The position numbers and the translations under genes were made by a program. Below the pieces are notes generated by a model. That model saw only the letters and a program-made list of their open reading frames with translations, did no database searches and was not told where the DNA came from. Shown here piece by piece: positions 37,342-46,739 of a DNA stretch of 64,000 bases. The number at the start of each line of letters is the position of its first letter. The first letter of the stretch is position 1. Source of the DNA: Nocardia cyriacigeorgica. GTDB lineage: Bacteria > Actinomycetota > Actinomycetes > Mycobacteriales > Mycobacteriaceae. The stretch lies in assembly GCF_010868145.1 (NCBI RefSeq), contig NZ_JAAGUY010000002.1:328245-392244 (forward strand), given 5' to 3'.

Positions 37342-39042
37342 ATGGCTCTTCGTGAGTTTCTCGCGCGACATCGGATGGCCTCAGCCGTTGCCGCGCCCGC
37401 AGTTCTCGGGGTCGCGGCGGCCGTAGCCGCCACATTCGCGCTGACATCCACGCCGGAAAAGGTGGATACGCAGCTGGTGGCCTCCGTCACCGAATGCCGC
37501 GACATGGTGACCATCTCGGTGGCCGGCCGCAACGACACGCCGCGTGAGGGGACGACGGCGATGCTCGTCGACGCCAATGGCAATCCCCTTCCCGCCGCGC
37601 TGTCGGGCGATCACAGCAGCGAATGGCTGGATCCGGTGGTCAACGCGCCGCGCGATGATGTCGCGGAGGGCTCCTACGCGGCCGTCTACATCGCCTACCC
37701 CGCGAATATGTCCAGTTACGAGGACGCGGTGAACGCGGGCGTCGCCAATGCCAAGCAGGTGATGTCGGAGATCGCGGCCGCCTGCCCGGACACCAAGTTC
37801 TCCATCGTCGGGTACAGCGAGGGCGCCGATGTGGTGCGGCGCGTGGCGATGGAGGTCGGGCACCAGGAGCCCGGTGTGGGTGGCGAGTACGGCATCGTCG
37901 ACCCGGAGAACGTGGTCGGTGTCGTGATCCTCGCCGATCCGGGCCGTTCGAAGGGCGACGGGCCGTTCCCCGGCTCGCAGGATCCCCACAGCAATCCCGA
38001 CGGCTTCGACCAGGACTATCAGAACGGACAGAAGCCGGTGCCCGGTCAGGGCGCACTGCCCGGCACCAGTGGCGATTTCGGTGCGCTGAACGGCAAGATC
38101 GCCTCGTTCTGCTCCGATGGCGACCTCACCTGCTCGGCACCGGACAACATCTCGCTGCTGAATCTGGCGGTCAATGTCGGCAGGCAATTGAATGTCGACG
38201 ATCTCGAACGTGAGGGATTGACCCCAGCGACCGGCCAGGATGTGGCCGTGGTGCTCGGCCGGATCGCGATGACCGCGTTCGCCGATATCGCGTCCCAGCC
38301 GAACTGGATGGCCAGCGACGAAACCTTCCTCGAGGTGCTGCTTCGGGTCTCGGATCCGGCGTACAAGCCGGGTGAGGCGCCGAAGGAGCAGCCGAAGGCC
38401 GACGCGATCGCGGCCGATCAGATGTCGCCGCTGGCGTATTTGCCGCAGAAGATCCTGAACGAGATCGTCGGGCTGATCGTGACGAACCAGAACACCATCC
38501 CGGTGATCCTGAGCGACCCGTACAAGCAGACCCTCGGCCCCAACCACACCGGTCACCACTTCGACTACTGGGATGATGCCGACCCCGACAACGGCAGGCC
38601 GATGACCTCGGCCGAGTATGCGGCGGCCTGGATCACTCACCTGGCGAAGCAGGCGCAGGCGGGCGAGAAGGTGGACACCAACTCGAAGCCGACCGAGGCC
38701 GACCTCGCCGCGGCGTACAAGGCGGCGGAATCGACCACTTCGGCCGCTCCGACGACCGAACCGGCCGAGGACACGACCACCACCTCGGCGCCGACGACGA
38801 CCACGAAGCCGAAGGACGAGGCCGATCCGTCGACCACGGCCCCGACTACAACGGCTCCGACGACCACGCGGTCGACCGAGGCCGCGGCCACCCCGGAGGT
38901 GACCACCACCCCGGCAGCGCCGACCACCACCACGGCGCCCGCCGAGACGACGGAATCGACCACGACGGCTCCGTCGACAACCACCACCACTACAAAGCCC
39001 GCGGCGCCAACGACCGACGCCCGAGCTGAGGCAAACAACTAA
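37342..39042 (+). CDS. Cutinase-family esterase with Thr/Pro-rich C-terminal stalk
   Basis: A 566-aa exported serine esterase. An N-terminal hydrophobic stretch (residues 12-37, SAVAAPAVLGVAAAVAATFAL) is a signal anchor. The cutinase domain has nucleophile Ser159 in GYSEG, and Asp and His further on (about CSDGDLTC and GHHFDYWDD). The last 120 residues are Thr/Pro/Ala-rich, a wall-spanning or glycosylated stalk. Mycobacterial cutinase-like proteins are lipases or thioesterases of the cell wall. The ATG at 37342 is chosen by the signal sequence; GGGGAT lies 6 bases upstream. Confidence 0.88.
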   Translation: MALREFLARHRMASAVAAPAVLGVAAAVAATFALTSTPEKVDTQLVASVTECRDMVTISVAGRNDTPREGTTAMLVDANGNPLPAALSGDHSSEWLDPVVNAPRDDVAEGSYAAVYIAYPANMSSYEDAVNAGVANAKQVMSEIAAACPDTKFSIVGYSEGADVVRRVAMEVGHQEPGVGGEYGIVDPENVVGVVILADPGRSKGDGPFPGSQDPHSNPDGFDQDYQNGQKPVPGQGALPGTSGDFGALNGKIASFCSDGDLTCSAPDNISLLNLAVNVGRQLNVDDLEREGLTPATGQDVAVVLGRIAMTAFADIASQPNWMASDETFLEVLLRVSDPAYKPGEAPKEQPKADAIAADQMSPLAYLPQKILNEIVGLIVTNQNTIPVILSDPYKQTLGPNHTGHHFDYWDDADPDNGRPMTSAEYAAAWITHLAKQAQAGEKVDTNSKPTEADLAAAYKAAESTTSAAPTTEPAEDTTTTSAPTTTTKPKDEADPSTTAPTTTAPTTTRSTEAAATPEVTTTPAAPTTTTAPAETTESTTTAPSTTTTTTKPAAPTTDARAEANN

Positions 39043-39065
39043 GCAAAGTAGCTCCATCGCTCTAT

Positions 39066-39106
39066 CGAAGGCGGCGAACTCACACCCGGTGGGTTCGCCG
39101 CCTTCG
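39066..39106 (+). terminator. Terminator after the cutinase gene
   Basis: CGAAGGCGGCGAAC / GTTCGCCGCCTTCG is a perfect 14-bp stem with a 13-base loop, 23 bp past the stop codon. Confidence 0.8.
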
Positions 39107-39280
39107 CGTTTCGCCTGCCACCGCACCCATGCGTCGGAGGGTGTCGCCGGTAGCGCAGCGGTCTCGATGTCGTCGAGCGCCGGGACCGGCAGCCACGACG
39201 GTCCAGGCCGCCGCGTTTGCCTGCGCGAACCACATGGGTGCGCCCGCCATCAGTTCGTTTGCCGAAACGCGAACAGAAAC

Positions 39281-39294
39281 TGGAACGCGTTCTA
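39281..39294. promoter_or_regulatory. KstR-like operator before the secreted lipase
   Basis: TGGAACGCGTTCTA fits the pattern TNNAACNNGTTNNA, with GAACGCGTTC as a perfect 10-bp core. It ends 25 bp before the lipase ATG, in promoter position. Confidence 0.5.
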
Positions 39295-39319
39295 CAGTGT
39301 GCCGATGGAGACTGCGGGG

Positions 39320-40714
39320 ATGGGGCACCTACGAACACGCCGAGTGGGCCGCGTACGAGGGTGGCGAGCACGGATCACGGCGCTCGCTGTCACCACCTCT
39401 GCGATCTGCGCGTTTGTCGTCGCTCTCGCGAATCCCGCTGCGGCGATTCCGAACACCACCGATGCGTTCTACCAACCGCCCGTCGGCTACGAGTCCACCG
39501 AGCCGGGCACCATCCTGCGGACCCGGTGGATCACTCCCGCTGCGCTACAGCTACTTCCCATGCGAGTGCGCGCCTGGCAGCTGCTGTACCGGACCACCGA
39601 TTCCGAAGGCAAGCCCTACGCCGCGGTGACCACCATCTTGATGGGCGATCACGGTAGATCACCGACCGCGATCCTGTCCTACGACAGCATGATCGACGCC
39701 ATCGCGCCGAATTGCATGCCCTCGCAGGTCCTGCAAACTGGTGCGCCGTGGTTCGACTTCGCCAACGACGGCGGGCCGATCACCCTGTCCACCACCGCGA
39801 GCGAAGTGCCCATGATCGCGGCGGGGCTGGCTCAGGGCTGGGCGGTATCGGTGCCGGACCTCGGTGGGGTGGACAATCACTTCCTGACGCCTCGGGAACC
39901 GGGCTTCGTGGCGCTCGACGGTGTTCGGGCGGCACAGAACTTCGCCGAGCTGGGGGCAGTCACGGATACGCCCGCTCTGTTCTGGGGATACTCCGGCGGC
40001 GGCATCGCCACGACCTGGGCCGCACAGGTTCAGCCGAGCTACGCGCCGGAACTGAACGTCGCGGGAATGGCTGTCGGCGCGCCCGTCCCGGATTTCGCCG
40101 CCGCGATCAGGAACGGAAACGGGGCACCGGTCGCCGGCCTGGTGGCGGTAGGCGTCGTTGCACTGCAACAGGATTCGCCCGAATTCGCCGCGCTGCTCGA
40201 CCGGGTGGTCACCGATGAAGGTCAGCGGCTGCTGGCCGGAGCCGCGGCGAGCTGCACACCGCAGAATCTGGTGAGCTTCCCGCTCCGCAATTTCGACACC
40301 CTGTTGACCGAGCCGTTGCAGCAGGTCATGAGCGCGCCGACCACCCAGCGTCTGCTCGCCGAACGAGCGCTGGGCGCGACTGCTCCCACCGCTCCGTTGT
40401 ATGTATACAACGCGATAGACGACGAGCTGAGCACCATCACATCGACCGATCAGCTCATCGACCGGTATTGCGCCGCGGGAACTTCGGTGACCTATCGCCG
40501 CGACATCGTTCCATCGGTGGTCTCGCCGCACACCTTCGAATGGGGTCTTGGCGCGCCCGCCGCATTCGCCTGGTTGAAGGACCGCGCTGCCGGCCAACCG
40601 CAGAGCGGTTGCGATATCCAGACGGTGACGACTCCGGTGACGCCTGGTGCGTTGAATGCGCTCGGCCCCGACTTCATCGGAGGACTGCTGGCGGCGATGC
40701 TCGGCCATCGGTGA
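39320..40714 (+). CDS. Secreted lipase, LIP family
   Basis: A 464-aa exported alpha/beta hydrolase of the secretory lipase (LIP) family. The signal peptide has an Arg-rich start (RRVGRVRGWRAR), a hydrophobic core and AAA-type cleavage site near residue 38 (NPAAAIP). Nucleophile Ser225 is in GYSGG, and a His follows in VVSPHTFEW. Typical members release fatty acids from triacylglycerol or ester antibiotics. The ATG at 39320 has GGAG 9 bases upstream; the in-frame ATG at 39305 is an alternative. Confidence 0.9.
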   Translation: MGHLRTRRVGRVRGWRARITALAVTTSAICAFVVALANPAAAIPNTTDAFYQPPVGYESTEPGTILRTRWITPAALQLLPMRVRAWQLLYRTTDSEGKPYAAVTTILMGDHGRSPTAILSYDSMIDAIAPNCMPSQVLQTGAPWFDFANDGGPITLSTTASEVPMIAAGLAQGWAVSVPDLGGVDNHFLTPREPGFVALDGVRAAQNFAELGAVTDTPALFWGYSGGGIATTWAAQVQPSYAPELNVAGMAVGAPVPDFAAAIRNGNGAPVAGLVAVGVVALQQDSPEFAALLDRVVTDEGQRLLAGAAASCTPQNLVSFPLRNFDTLLTEPLQQVMSAPTTQRLLAERALGATAPTAPLYVYNAIDDELSTITSTDQLIDRYCAAGTSVTYRRDIVPSVVSPHTFEWGLGAPAAFAWLKDRAAGQPQSGCDIQTVTTPVTPGALNALGPDFIGGLLAAMLGHR

Positions 40715-40732
40715 TCTCCGGCATTCGCGCTG

Positions 40733-41707
40733 TCAGCGCGGCCGTAGCCGTCGATAAGCCGTGGCCACCCGCGACGAATCGTCGAACGGTCCGCGCCAGA
40801 TGCGCTGGTCGAGGATCTCGAGGAACGTCGGTACGCCCTGATCACTCAATACGATTCCGGACTCGTCGATCTGAATGCCCTCTGGAAGCTCCGGGAACTT
40901 GTCGATCTCGGCCTGCAATGAGGCCAGGGTGACCTTGGGTAGATAGTCGACGCTGTTGAGTCGCTTGAGGAGCTTCGCGTAGCTGGGGCGTTTGGCGCAG
41001 ACGGCGATGATGGTGTCCTTGACCGGTGCCGCCAGATCGAGGCCGAGCGCCTCGCTGATGTGGTCGACGAAATCCGGTGTGGCCTTGGTGAGCAGTTCCA
41101 GATCGGTGAACAAGCGCAGGAAGGTATCGGGTTTCAGGATCGCGATCTCGTCGGCCGTGACGACCAGATCGAATTCCTCGGCGAAGGCGAACACCGGATC
41201 GCCGACCCGGTTCAGGCGTTCACCGAAGGTGGCGAGGATGCGGTGCGCGGAGGCCACCCGCAGTCCGTGCTGTAACCGGACGAACGCGGTGCGGTGCCGG
41301 CCGGGGCCTGCGGATTCGCAGATCAGCACGTAGAACAGGAAGGTGCCGTCGCGCATCTGCCGGGGCAGGACGGTATCGAGGGTCGCCGATCGTGCGATGA
41401 GCTGCAGTAGCTGAGTGATGTGAGCATCGGGTTCGCCGGGCGCCGCAGCCGCGGCGAGCTCGTCGAGTGAGAAGGAGAAGAACTCTTCGTCGTCGACGAG
41501 CGTTGCGGTGGTGTCGTAGTCGATCGGTGCCATGGCAGCGATCCGGTCCAGCGTCGCAGCGGCTATCCTGCGCAACTCCGCACCGAGGGCCGCGGCGAAC
41601 TCGATGCGCAACGCCTGCAGGTGTTTACGCCCGTCGCGCCAACCCAGGAGCAGGTCGATCGATTCGCCGCCGATGTCGATATCGGCCCACGCCGCGCTGG
41701 TCCGCAT
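40733..41707 (-). CDS. kwaB: KwaB-like DUF4868 protein (Kiwa anti-phage system)
   Basis: A 324-aa soluble protein. Its middle part, FAEEFDLVVTADEIAILKPDTFLRLFTDLELL, fits the DUF4868/KwaB core, where a beta pair leads to a helix that ends the family domain. The length is close to known KwaB (about 315 aa). In Kiwa, KwaB is a DNA-binding effector that acts with the membrane sensor KwaA. The start ATG at 41707 follows GGAGGGTGACC, and that ribosome binding site lies in the end of the upstream membrane gene, so the two are coupled. I recognise this from memory of the family pattern; a profile search is needed to settle it. The 661-aa longer frame is not real. Confidence 0.62.
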   Translation of the reverse strand: MRTSAAWADIDIGGESIDLLLGWRDGRKHLQALRIEFAAALGAELRRIAAATLDRIAAMAPIDYDTTATLVDDEEFFSFSLDELAAAAAPGEPDAHITQLLQLIARSATLDTVLPRQMRDGTFLFYVLICESAGPGRHRTAFVRLQHGLRVASAHRILATFGERLNRVGDPVFAFAEEFDLVVTADEIAILKPDTFLRLFTDLELLTKATPDFVDHISEALGLDLAAPVKDTIIAVCAKRPSYAKLLKRLNSVDYLPKVTLASLQAEIDKFPELPEGIQIDESGIVLSDQGVPTFLEILDQRIWRGPFDDSSRVATAYRRLRPR

Positions 41708-41709
41708 GG

Positions 41710-42276
41710 TCACCCTCCTTCCGTCATGACACGAATACCCGCATGCTGGGCCACCGTCACGGTGTCGCCCGGCCTCGGCACCGACCGCACGATCACATAC
41801 GCGGTGTCGCCGGTATCGGTCTGCACCTTCACGATTCGATGCAGCAGCAGATAGATCATCGGGTTGACCTGGATCAGGTCGGTGCGCACGTAGATCAGCA
41901 GCAGTACCAGCAGGAACAGGCCGTAGGCGAGGGCGTCGAGGGCGTCCGGGGTTTCGACCGTGAGGAACGGCAGCACGTAAGAGACCAGATAGCCGCCGGA
42001 TTCGGTGCCTGTTTCGTGCACCTTTGTCACCGTGATGCTCGACCGCGCCGACGAGCCGATCAGATACAGCACCCACACTGTGCAGGCCGTGCCAACGACC
42101 ATGAGCGCGAGACAAACGATCGACAGCCACGGCGTGGCCGCGAATCGGGCCGCGAGGATCGCGAAAAGCGGGGTATAGCTCGAGAAGAACAGCGGTGTTC
42201 GCGCGGCGATCTGCACCAGATCGTCGGCTGCGCGCCGCGGTGCGGGGCCCGGCGCGGAGTGAACCGCTGCTGCCAT
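41710..42276 (-). CDS. kwaA: KwaA-like membrane protein (Kiwa anti-phage system)
   Basis: A 188-aa membrane protein with hydrophobic segments at about 29-46, 50-74, 93-105 and 112-130. YVRTDLIQVNPMIYLLLHRI resembles the conserved late motif of KwaA proteins (a charged turn, then NP, then a hydrophobic stretch). The C-terminal 45 residues look soluble and cytoplasmic. It lies 2 bp before the KwaB-like gene. In Kiwa, KwaA is a membrane complex that senses phage infection. Identity rests on the pair, topology and this motif. Confidence 0.6.
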   Translation of the reverse strand: MAAAVHSAPGPAPRRAADDLVQIAARTPLFFSSYTPLFAILAARFAATPWLSIVCLALMVVGTACTVWVLYLIGSSARSSITVTKVHETGTESGGYLVSYVLPFLTVETPDALDALAYGLFLLVLLLIYVRTDLIQVNPMIYLLLHRIVKVQTDTGDTAYVIVRSVPRPGDTVTVAQHAGIRVMTEGG

Positions 42277-42376
42277 AGCGACACTGTATAGCCGGGTACC
42301 GACATGATCGACGCACTACCTGCCAGGAATACCGGCACCCTGGGCAGGCTCGACCCGTTGTGCTTCGATCGGTGAC

Positions 42377-42835
42377 ATGAACACCGCAGCAGAACAGGAC
42401 CGCATCGTCAGCGCCGAACGCGAGATCGTCGCGCCTGCGTCGGTGATATTCGAGCTGATCGCCGATCCCGCGCAACAGCCGCGCTGGGATGGCAACGACA
42501 ATCTGGCCCAGGCGCCGACCGGTCAGCGGGTTCGAGCAGCCGGAGATGTGTTCACGATGGTGATCACCAAGGGGAGCGCTCGGCAGAACCATGTGGTGGA
42601 GTTCGAAGAAGGACGCCTGATCGCATGGCTGCCCGCCGAGCCCGACCAACAGCCGCCGGGCCATCTGTGGCGCTGGGAGGTCGAGGCGCTGGACGAAAGT
42701 CGTTGCCGCGTGCGGCACACCTACGACTGGTCCCGGCTGACCGATGAGAAGCGGCTACCGCGAGCCCGCGAGACCACCTCGGACAAGCTGGCCGCGTCTA
42801 TCGAGCGCCTGGCCGAACTCGCCGAACGGGTCTAG
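42377..42835 (+). CDS. SRPBCC/START-like ligand-binding protein
   Basis: A 152-aa protein of the SRPBCC superfamily (polyketide cyclase/dehydrase type): the N-terminal [29 protein letters not shown] is typical, followed by a beta sheet and a long C-terminal helix. It binds a small hydrophobic ligand in a pocket; no catalytic role can be read. It is a single gene between the Kiwa-like pair and the DUF389 gene. Confidence 0.88.
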   Translation: MNTAAEQDRIVSAEREIVAPASVIFELIADPAQQPRWDGNDNLAQAPTGQRVRAAGDVFTMVITKGSARQNHVVEFEEGRLIAWLPAEPDQQPPGHLWRWEVEALDESRCRVRHTYDWSRLTDEKRLPRARETTSDKLAASIERLAELAERV

Positions 42836-42903
42836 CCGGCCCGCCCGGACTCGCCGATCCTGGTTTCGCGGAGCCGAGTGCCGCGGTAGGCCAGACTGAG
42901 CAC

Positions 42904-43863
42904 ATGCTGCATGTGCGGATAATGACGCCTGCCGATAAGACCGATCAGCTGGTCGCGATTCTCGAGGCCGAAGACGCGGTCAGCGGGCTGGCGGTGATGC
43001 GGGGCGCGGCCATTCGCCCCGACGGTGATCTCGTGCTTGCTCATGTGGCGCGTGAGGCGGCCAACGAACTGGTCGACGCGCTGCGGGCGACGGGCGTACA
43101 CAAGTGCGGCAGTATCGAACTGGAGCCGGTGCGAACCTGGTTGTCGCTGGCCGGATTCGAAGCCGAGGTCCGCACGCCTGGTAGCAGCGCCGACGCCGTG
43201 GTCTGGGCGGATGTCGCGCAGCGCTCCTATGAGGAGACCGAGCTCAACTGGACCTACCTCAGTTTCATGACGCTGGCGACCACACTGGCCGCCATCGCCA
43301 TCGTGGTGGATTCACAGATCCTGGTGATCGGCGCAATGGTGCTCGGGCCCGAGTTCGGTGCGATCGCCGCGCTCGGTGTCGCGCTGGTGCGGCGGCGGTT
43401 CGTGCTGTTCGGGTTGGCGATTCGCACCCTGGTGCTCGGCTTCCTGACCGCGATCGTGCTGACGTTCCTGCTGGTACTGATCGCGCGCGGTCTCGGCTGG
43501 ATCACAGCGGCCGATATCGAGGCCGGGCCCGAGACGGCCTTCATCTACACACCGGACAAGTGGTCGTTCATTGTTGCCGTGATCGCCGCCGCGGCCGGTG
43601 TGCTCTCGCTGACCTCGGCGAAATCGGGCGGTTTGGTCGGCGTCTTCATCTCGGTGACGACGGTGCCCGCCGCGGGCAATATCGCCCTCGGTGCGGTGTT
43701 CGGCGCCTGGAACGAGGTGTGGGGCAGCACATTGCAGTTGGCGTTGAACTTGTCCGGGATGGCATTGGCTGGTTGGGGGACATTGGCTTTGCAGAATGCC
43801 TTGTGGTCGCGGGTCGCGGTGCGCAGTCCGAAGGCCAGGCTGTATCCGCGGCGCATGCTGTGA
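42904..43863 (+). CDS. DUF389-family membrane protein
   Basis: A 319-aa protein. Residues 1-85 are a soluble ferredoxin-like N-terminal domain; the rest has six to seven transmembrane helices with the DUF389 core ([50 protein letters not shown]). The family is widespread and uncharacterised; some link it to small-ligand transport. Confidence 0.88.
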   Translation: MLHVRIMTPADKTDQLVAILEAEDAVSGLAVMRGAAIRPDGDLVLAHVAREAANELVDALRATGVHKCGSIELEPVRTWLSLAGFEAEVRTPGSSADAVVWADVAQRSYEETELNWTYLSFMTLATTLAAIAIVVDSQILVIGAMVLGPEFGAIAALGVALVRRRFVLFGLAIRTLVLGFLTAIVLTFLLVLIARGLGWITAADIEAGPETAFIYTPDKWSFIVAVIAAAAGVLSLTSAKSGGLVGVFISVTTVPAAGNIALGAVFGAWNEVWGSTLQLALNLSGMALAGWGTLALQNALWSRVAVRSPKARLYPRRML

Positions 43864-43902
43864 GCGTGGTCGGCAGCGTAGGCGGCGCCTCGGAATCGAC
43901 GC

Positions 43903-44505
43903 TCAGGCGCGCGCGGAATCCAAGTCCATACCCCAGCGATAGGCCGCGACGATCTCGTCCATCGCGCCCGAGAGGTACTGGGCTTCCCGGTAGACGGTGA
44001 CCCCGGCGCCCGCGTTCTGTAGCAGCGCGATCGCGCAGGAACGGGTGTCGGCCACCGGCTCATCCAGCGACACTTCGACACTCGGGCCGATCGTCGGGGT
44101 CAGCGAAAGAACCCCCTTGGCGGCAGCCCAGTTCGGCGCCTGCGCACCGAGGGCGAAGATCAGCACCCGCCGGAATGCCTCGGGCCGGGCGAGATCCATA
44201 TTCAGGCCGGCGCTGCCGGGGCGGGCACCATCGCGGTCGAGCAGGATATGCGGCTCGAATTCGAGCGCTCCCGTGTCCGTACCGGCGCGCAGGGCGCCGG
44301 TGCGCCCGTCCGCGAGTTCGTAGAGGCAGCCGAGTTCGAGCTCGACCGGAGTGGATCTGCGGAACAGGCTCTTGGCGCGGGCAACCCACGTCAGCTCGAC
44401 CCGCATGACACCCTGCAGCTCGCCCGGCCGGGTCAGATTGATACTCGGCGTGGCCTTGGACAGGGTCACTTTCCCCCCGCCGGCCCGCTGATCGCCGATC
44501 GCCAT
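43903..44505 (-). CDS. TerA-like protein of the TerD superfamily
   Basis: A 200-aa protein. KVTLSKATPSINL at the start, VELELGCLYELADG, then DGARPGSAGLNMD, RRVLIFALGAQAPNW, CAIALLQNAG and the end MDEIVAAYRWGMD follow the TerA pattern. TerA proteins are calcium-binding TerD relatives thought to build membrane-associated stress complexes. AGGGGGGAT lies before the ATG. It follows the DUF475 gene but a terminator separates them. Confidence 0.8.
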   Translation of the reverse strand: MAIGDQRAGGGKVTLSKATPSINLTRPGELQGVMRVELTWVARAKSLFRRSTPVELELGCLYELADGRTGALRAGTDTGALEFEPHILLDRDGARPGSAGLNMDLARPEAFRRVLIFALGAQAPNWAAAKGVLSLTPTIGPSVEVSLDEPVADTRSCAIALLQNAGAGVTVYREAQYLSGAMDEIVAAYRWGMDLDSARA

Positions 44506-44531
44506 TGCCGCGATCCCCCCTCAGGAGATGA

Positions 44532-44565
44532 GAACGGCAGCGGCCCAACAAGGCCGCTGCCGTTC
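44532..44565 (-). terminator. Terminator between the DUF475 and TerA-like genes
   Basis: GAACGGCAGCGGCC / GGCCGCTGCCGTTC is a perfect 14-bp stem with loop CAACAA, 25 bp past the DUF475 stop. The TerA-like gene thus needs its own promoter or partial read-through. Confidence 0.75.
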
Positions 44566-44589
44566 GAGTATTCGGTGTGCGTCCGCCGG

Positions 44590-45684
44590 TCAGCCTACCG
44601 GTGTCGGCTCTTTTTCGACGGCCGCTTCCGGCTCGCCCTCGCGCCGGTTGCGCATAACACTGGCGATGAACGCCGCGCCGATGAACGCGACGCCGATTCC
44701 ACCGGTGATGAGCTCGTTGACGTGCACGCCGATCGAAACCAGCAGGATCGCGGCCAGCGCGCCGATCGCCCAGTGCGCACCGTGCTCGAGGTACACGTAC
44801 TCGGCCAGCGTGCCCTTGCGGACCAGGTACACCGTGATCGACCGGACGAACATGGCGCCGATCAGGCCGAGGCCGAGCGCGATGATGATCGGGTCGGCGG
44901 TGATGGCGAACGCGCCGATGACGCCGTCGAAGGAGAACGACGCGTCGAGCACCTCCAGATAGAGGAACAGGAAGAAGCCCGCTTTACCGGTGGCCTTGAC
45001 GGCGTCCGACGGGCCCGCGTGGTCCTCGGCGTGGAACATCGAGCCGAGACCGTCGACGGCGATGTAGGTGATCATGCCGAGCAGACCGGCGAGCAGCACC
45101 GTGGAACGGACCTCTTCCTCGGCGAGGAACTCCGCGCACAGGATCAGGCCGAGGCCCGCGACGACCACCGACAGCATGTCGAGCTTGCCGGCCTTGGCCA
45201 GCGGCTTCTCCAGCCACGACAGCCAGGTGATCTCGCGGTCCTCGAAGATGAAGTTCAGGAACAGCAGGGCGAGGAACATACCGCCGAACGCCGCGATCTG
45301 CGGGTGCGCGTCGGTCAGCAGGGTCTCGTAGCTGGGGCTGCCGTCCGGGAAGGTGGCGGCGCCGTCGGGGGGCGGGTTGAGCGCCAGGTCGAAGGCCTCG
45401 ACCGGGTTCAGTCCGGCGGTGATCCACACGATCGCCAGCGGGAAGACCAGCCGCATGCCGAACACCGCGATCAGGATGCCGATGGTCAGGAACATCCGCT
45501 GCCAGAACTCACTCATCCGCTGCAGGATGGTGGCGTTGATGACGGCGTTGTCGAATGACAGCGACACCTCCATGATGCCGAGGATCGCGCAGAGCACCAG
45601 GGCGGTAGGGCCACCGTAAAGAATCGCCACGACCAGTGACACGACGGTGACCAGGAAGGATAGGCCGAATATGCGCAGGACCAC
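44590..45684 (-). CDS. DUF475/TerC-like integral membrane protein
   Basis: A 364-aa polytopic membrane protein with about nine helices. It carries the TerC-superfamily acidic motifs in its helices twice: EVSLSFDNAV in the N-terminal half and EVLDASFSFDGV in the C-terminal half, which fit metal coordination. The C-terminus is charged and cytoplasmic. TerC-type proteins anchor the cytosolic TerD complex and may export or sense metal ions. The start is a GTG with AAAGG upstream. Confidence 0.9.
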   Translation of the reverse strand: MVLRIFGLSFLVTVVSLVVAILYGGPTALVLCAILGIMEVSLSFDNAVINATILQRMSEFWQRMFLTIGILIAVFGMRLVFPLAIVWITAGLNPVEAFDLALNPPPDGAATFPDGSPSYETLLTDAHPQIAAFGGMFLALLFLNFIFEDREITWLSWLEKPLAKAGKLDMLSVVVAGLGLILCAEFLAEEEVRSTVLLAGLLGMITYIAVDGLGSMFHAEDHAGPSDAVKATGKAGFFLFLYLEVLDASFSFDGVIGAFAITADPIIIALGLGLIGAMFVRSITVYLVRKGTLAEYVYLEHGAHWAIGALAAILLVSIGVHVNELITGGIGVAFIGAAFIASVMRNRREGEPEAAVEKEPTPVG

Positions 45685-46019
45685 GCGGGGACCTTTCGTG
45701 TGCGGCGCCGGAGTCGGTCGTCATCCGGGCGTTGTGTACGTCTGAAGCTGCTGCGTGCGATCGCCGACAGGTGTGGACGGCGCTCGACACGACCGTACCG
45801 GTCGACGGTGAACCCGACATTTCGGGCCGACGCCGAGGGTGACCGTGGTCGCTGTGCCTGGTCGCCGGACTACGACTTGTCCAGTCGGACCTCAACGAAT
45901 GAGGCGACCGTGTGGATGTTCGAATGAGCCCCCCGGGTGGAATCAGTTTCCCACGGGTGTCAGCGCATGTGGAAGGGGGGCCGTTGCCGGGCCCCCTTCG
46001 CTACCGAGGGTGACCTCGA
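45685..46019. other. Intergenic region between DUF475 and terD
   Basis: No gene is supported in these 335 bases. It contains the promoter side of the DUF475 gene on the right of 45684 and, at its other end, the terD terminator (45972-45999). Confidence 0.6.
45972..45999 (-). terminator. Terminator after terD
   Basis: GAAGGGGG and CCCCCTTC form an 8-bp GC-rich stem, 20 bp beyond the terD stop. Confidence 0.65.
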
Positions 46020-46595
46020 TCAGACGTTGACGCCGTAGTCGCGGGCGATACCGGCGAGGCCCGAGGCGTAGCCCTGGCCGATGGCGCGGAACTTCCACTC
46101 GGCGCCGTTGCGGTACAGCTCGCCGAACACCATGGCGGTCTCGGTCGAGGCATCCTCGGACAGGTCGTAGCGGGCCAGCTCTTCGTTGCTGGACCGGTCG
46201 ACAACGCGGATGTAGGCGTTGCGGACCTGGCCGAACGACTGCTGACGGGTGTCGGCGTCGTAGATCGAGACCGGGAAGAAAATGGACTCGATGGTCGGCG
46301 GGGTGCCGGCCAGATCGACGTTGATGACCTCGTCGTCGCCTTCGCCTTCACCGGTGGTGTTGTCACCGACGTGCTCGATGGAGCCTTCCGGCGACTTCAG
46401 GTTGTTGAAGAAGACGAAGTGCTGGTCGGAGACCACCTTCTTGTCGGATCCGGTCGCGATCGCGCTGGCGTCGAGGTCGAAGTCCGTTCCGGTGGTGGTA
46501 CGAACATCCCAGCCGAGGCCGACCGCAACAGCGGTCAGGTTAGGCGCCGCCTTGGTCAGCGAGACGTTGCCGCCCTTGGACAAACTGACACCCAT
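46020..46595 (-). CDS. terD: TerD-family calcium-binding stress protein
   Basis: A 191-aa canonical TerD domain protein. MGVSLSKGGNVSLTK start, FDLDASA, the calcium-binding loop GDNTTGEGEGDDE, FFPVSIYDADTRQQSFGQVRNAYIRV and the end KFRAIGQGYASGLAGIARDYGV are all intact. TerD proteins bind two calcium ions and act in tellurite, colicin, oxidative and phage stress resistance. It is divergent from the biosynthetic Ter operon. Confidence 0.96.
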   Translation of the reverse strand: MGVSLSKGGNVSLTKAAPNLTAVAVGLGWDVRTTTGTDFDLDASAIATGSDKKVVSDQHFVFFNNLKSPEGSIEHVGDNTTGEGEGDDEVINVDLAGTPPTIESIFFPVSIYDADTRQQSFGQVRNAYIRVVDRSSNEELARYDLSEDASTETAMVFGELYRNGAEWKFRAIGQGYASGLAGIARDYGVNV

Positions 46596-46739
46596 GCGGG
46601 ATTCCCTTTCGATAGTCGTCTGTGATCCCCAGCATGTCCGAATCGCCGGGTACGAGATACGACAGTAGTAGGTTTCGGCGATCTTGCGCAGAAACCAGTG
46701 CCAAGACCGGTAACCCGAGAGATCTCATACGATCGGGTC

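Noticed and set aside
38720..39030. Repetitive accacg/actacc DNA as a tandem repeat or CRISPR
   Set aside because: It encodes the Thr-rich stalk of the cutinase in frame; no constant repeat and spacer pattern.
40733..42718. A 661-aa minus frame
   Set aside because: Only the last 324 residues are real (KwaB-like). The upstream part is out of frame with the KwaA-like gene and shadows the SRPBCC gene.
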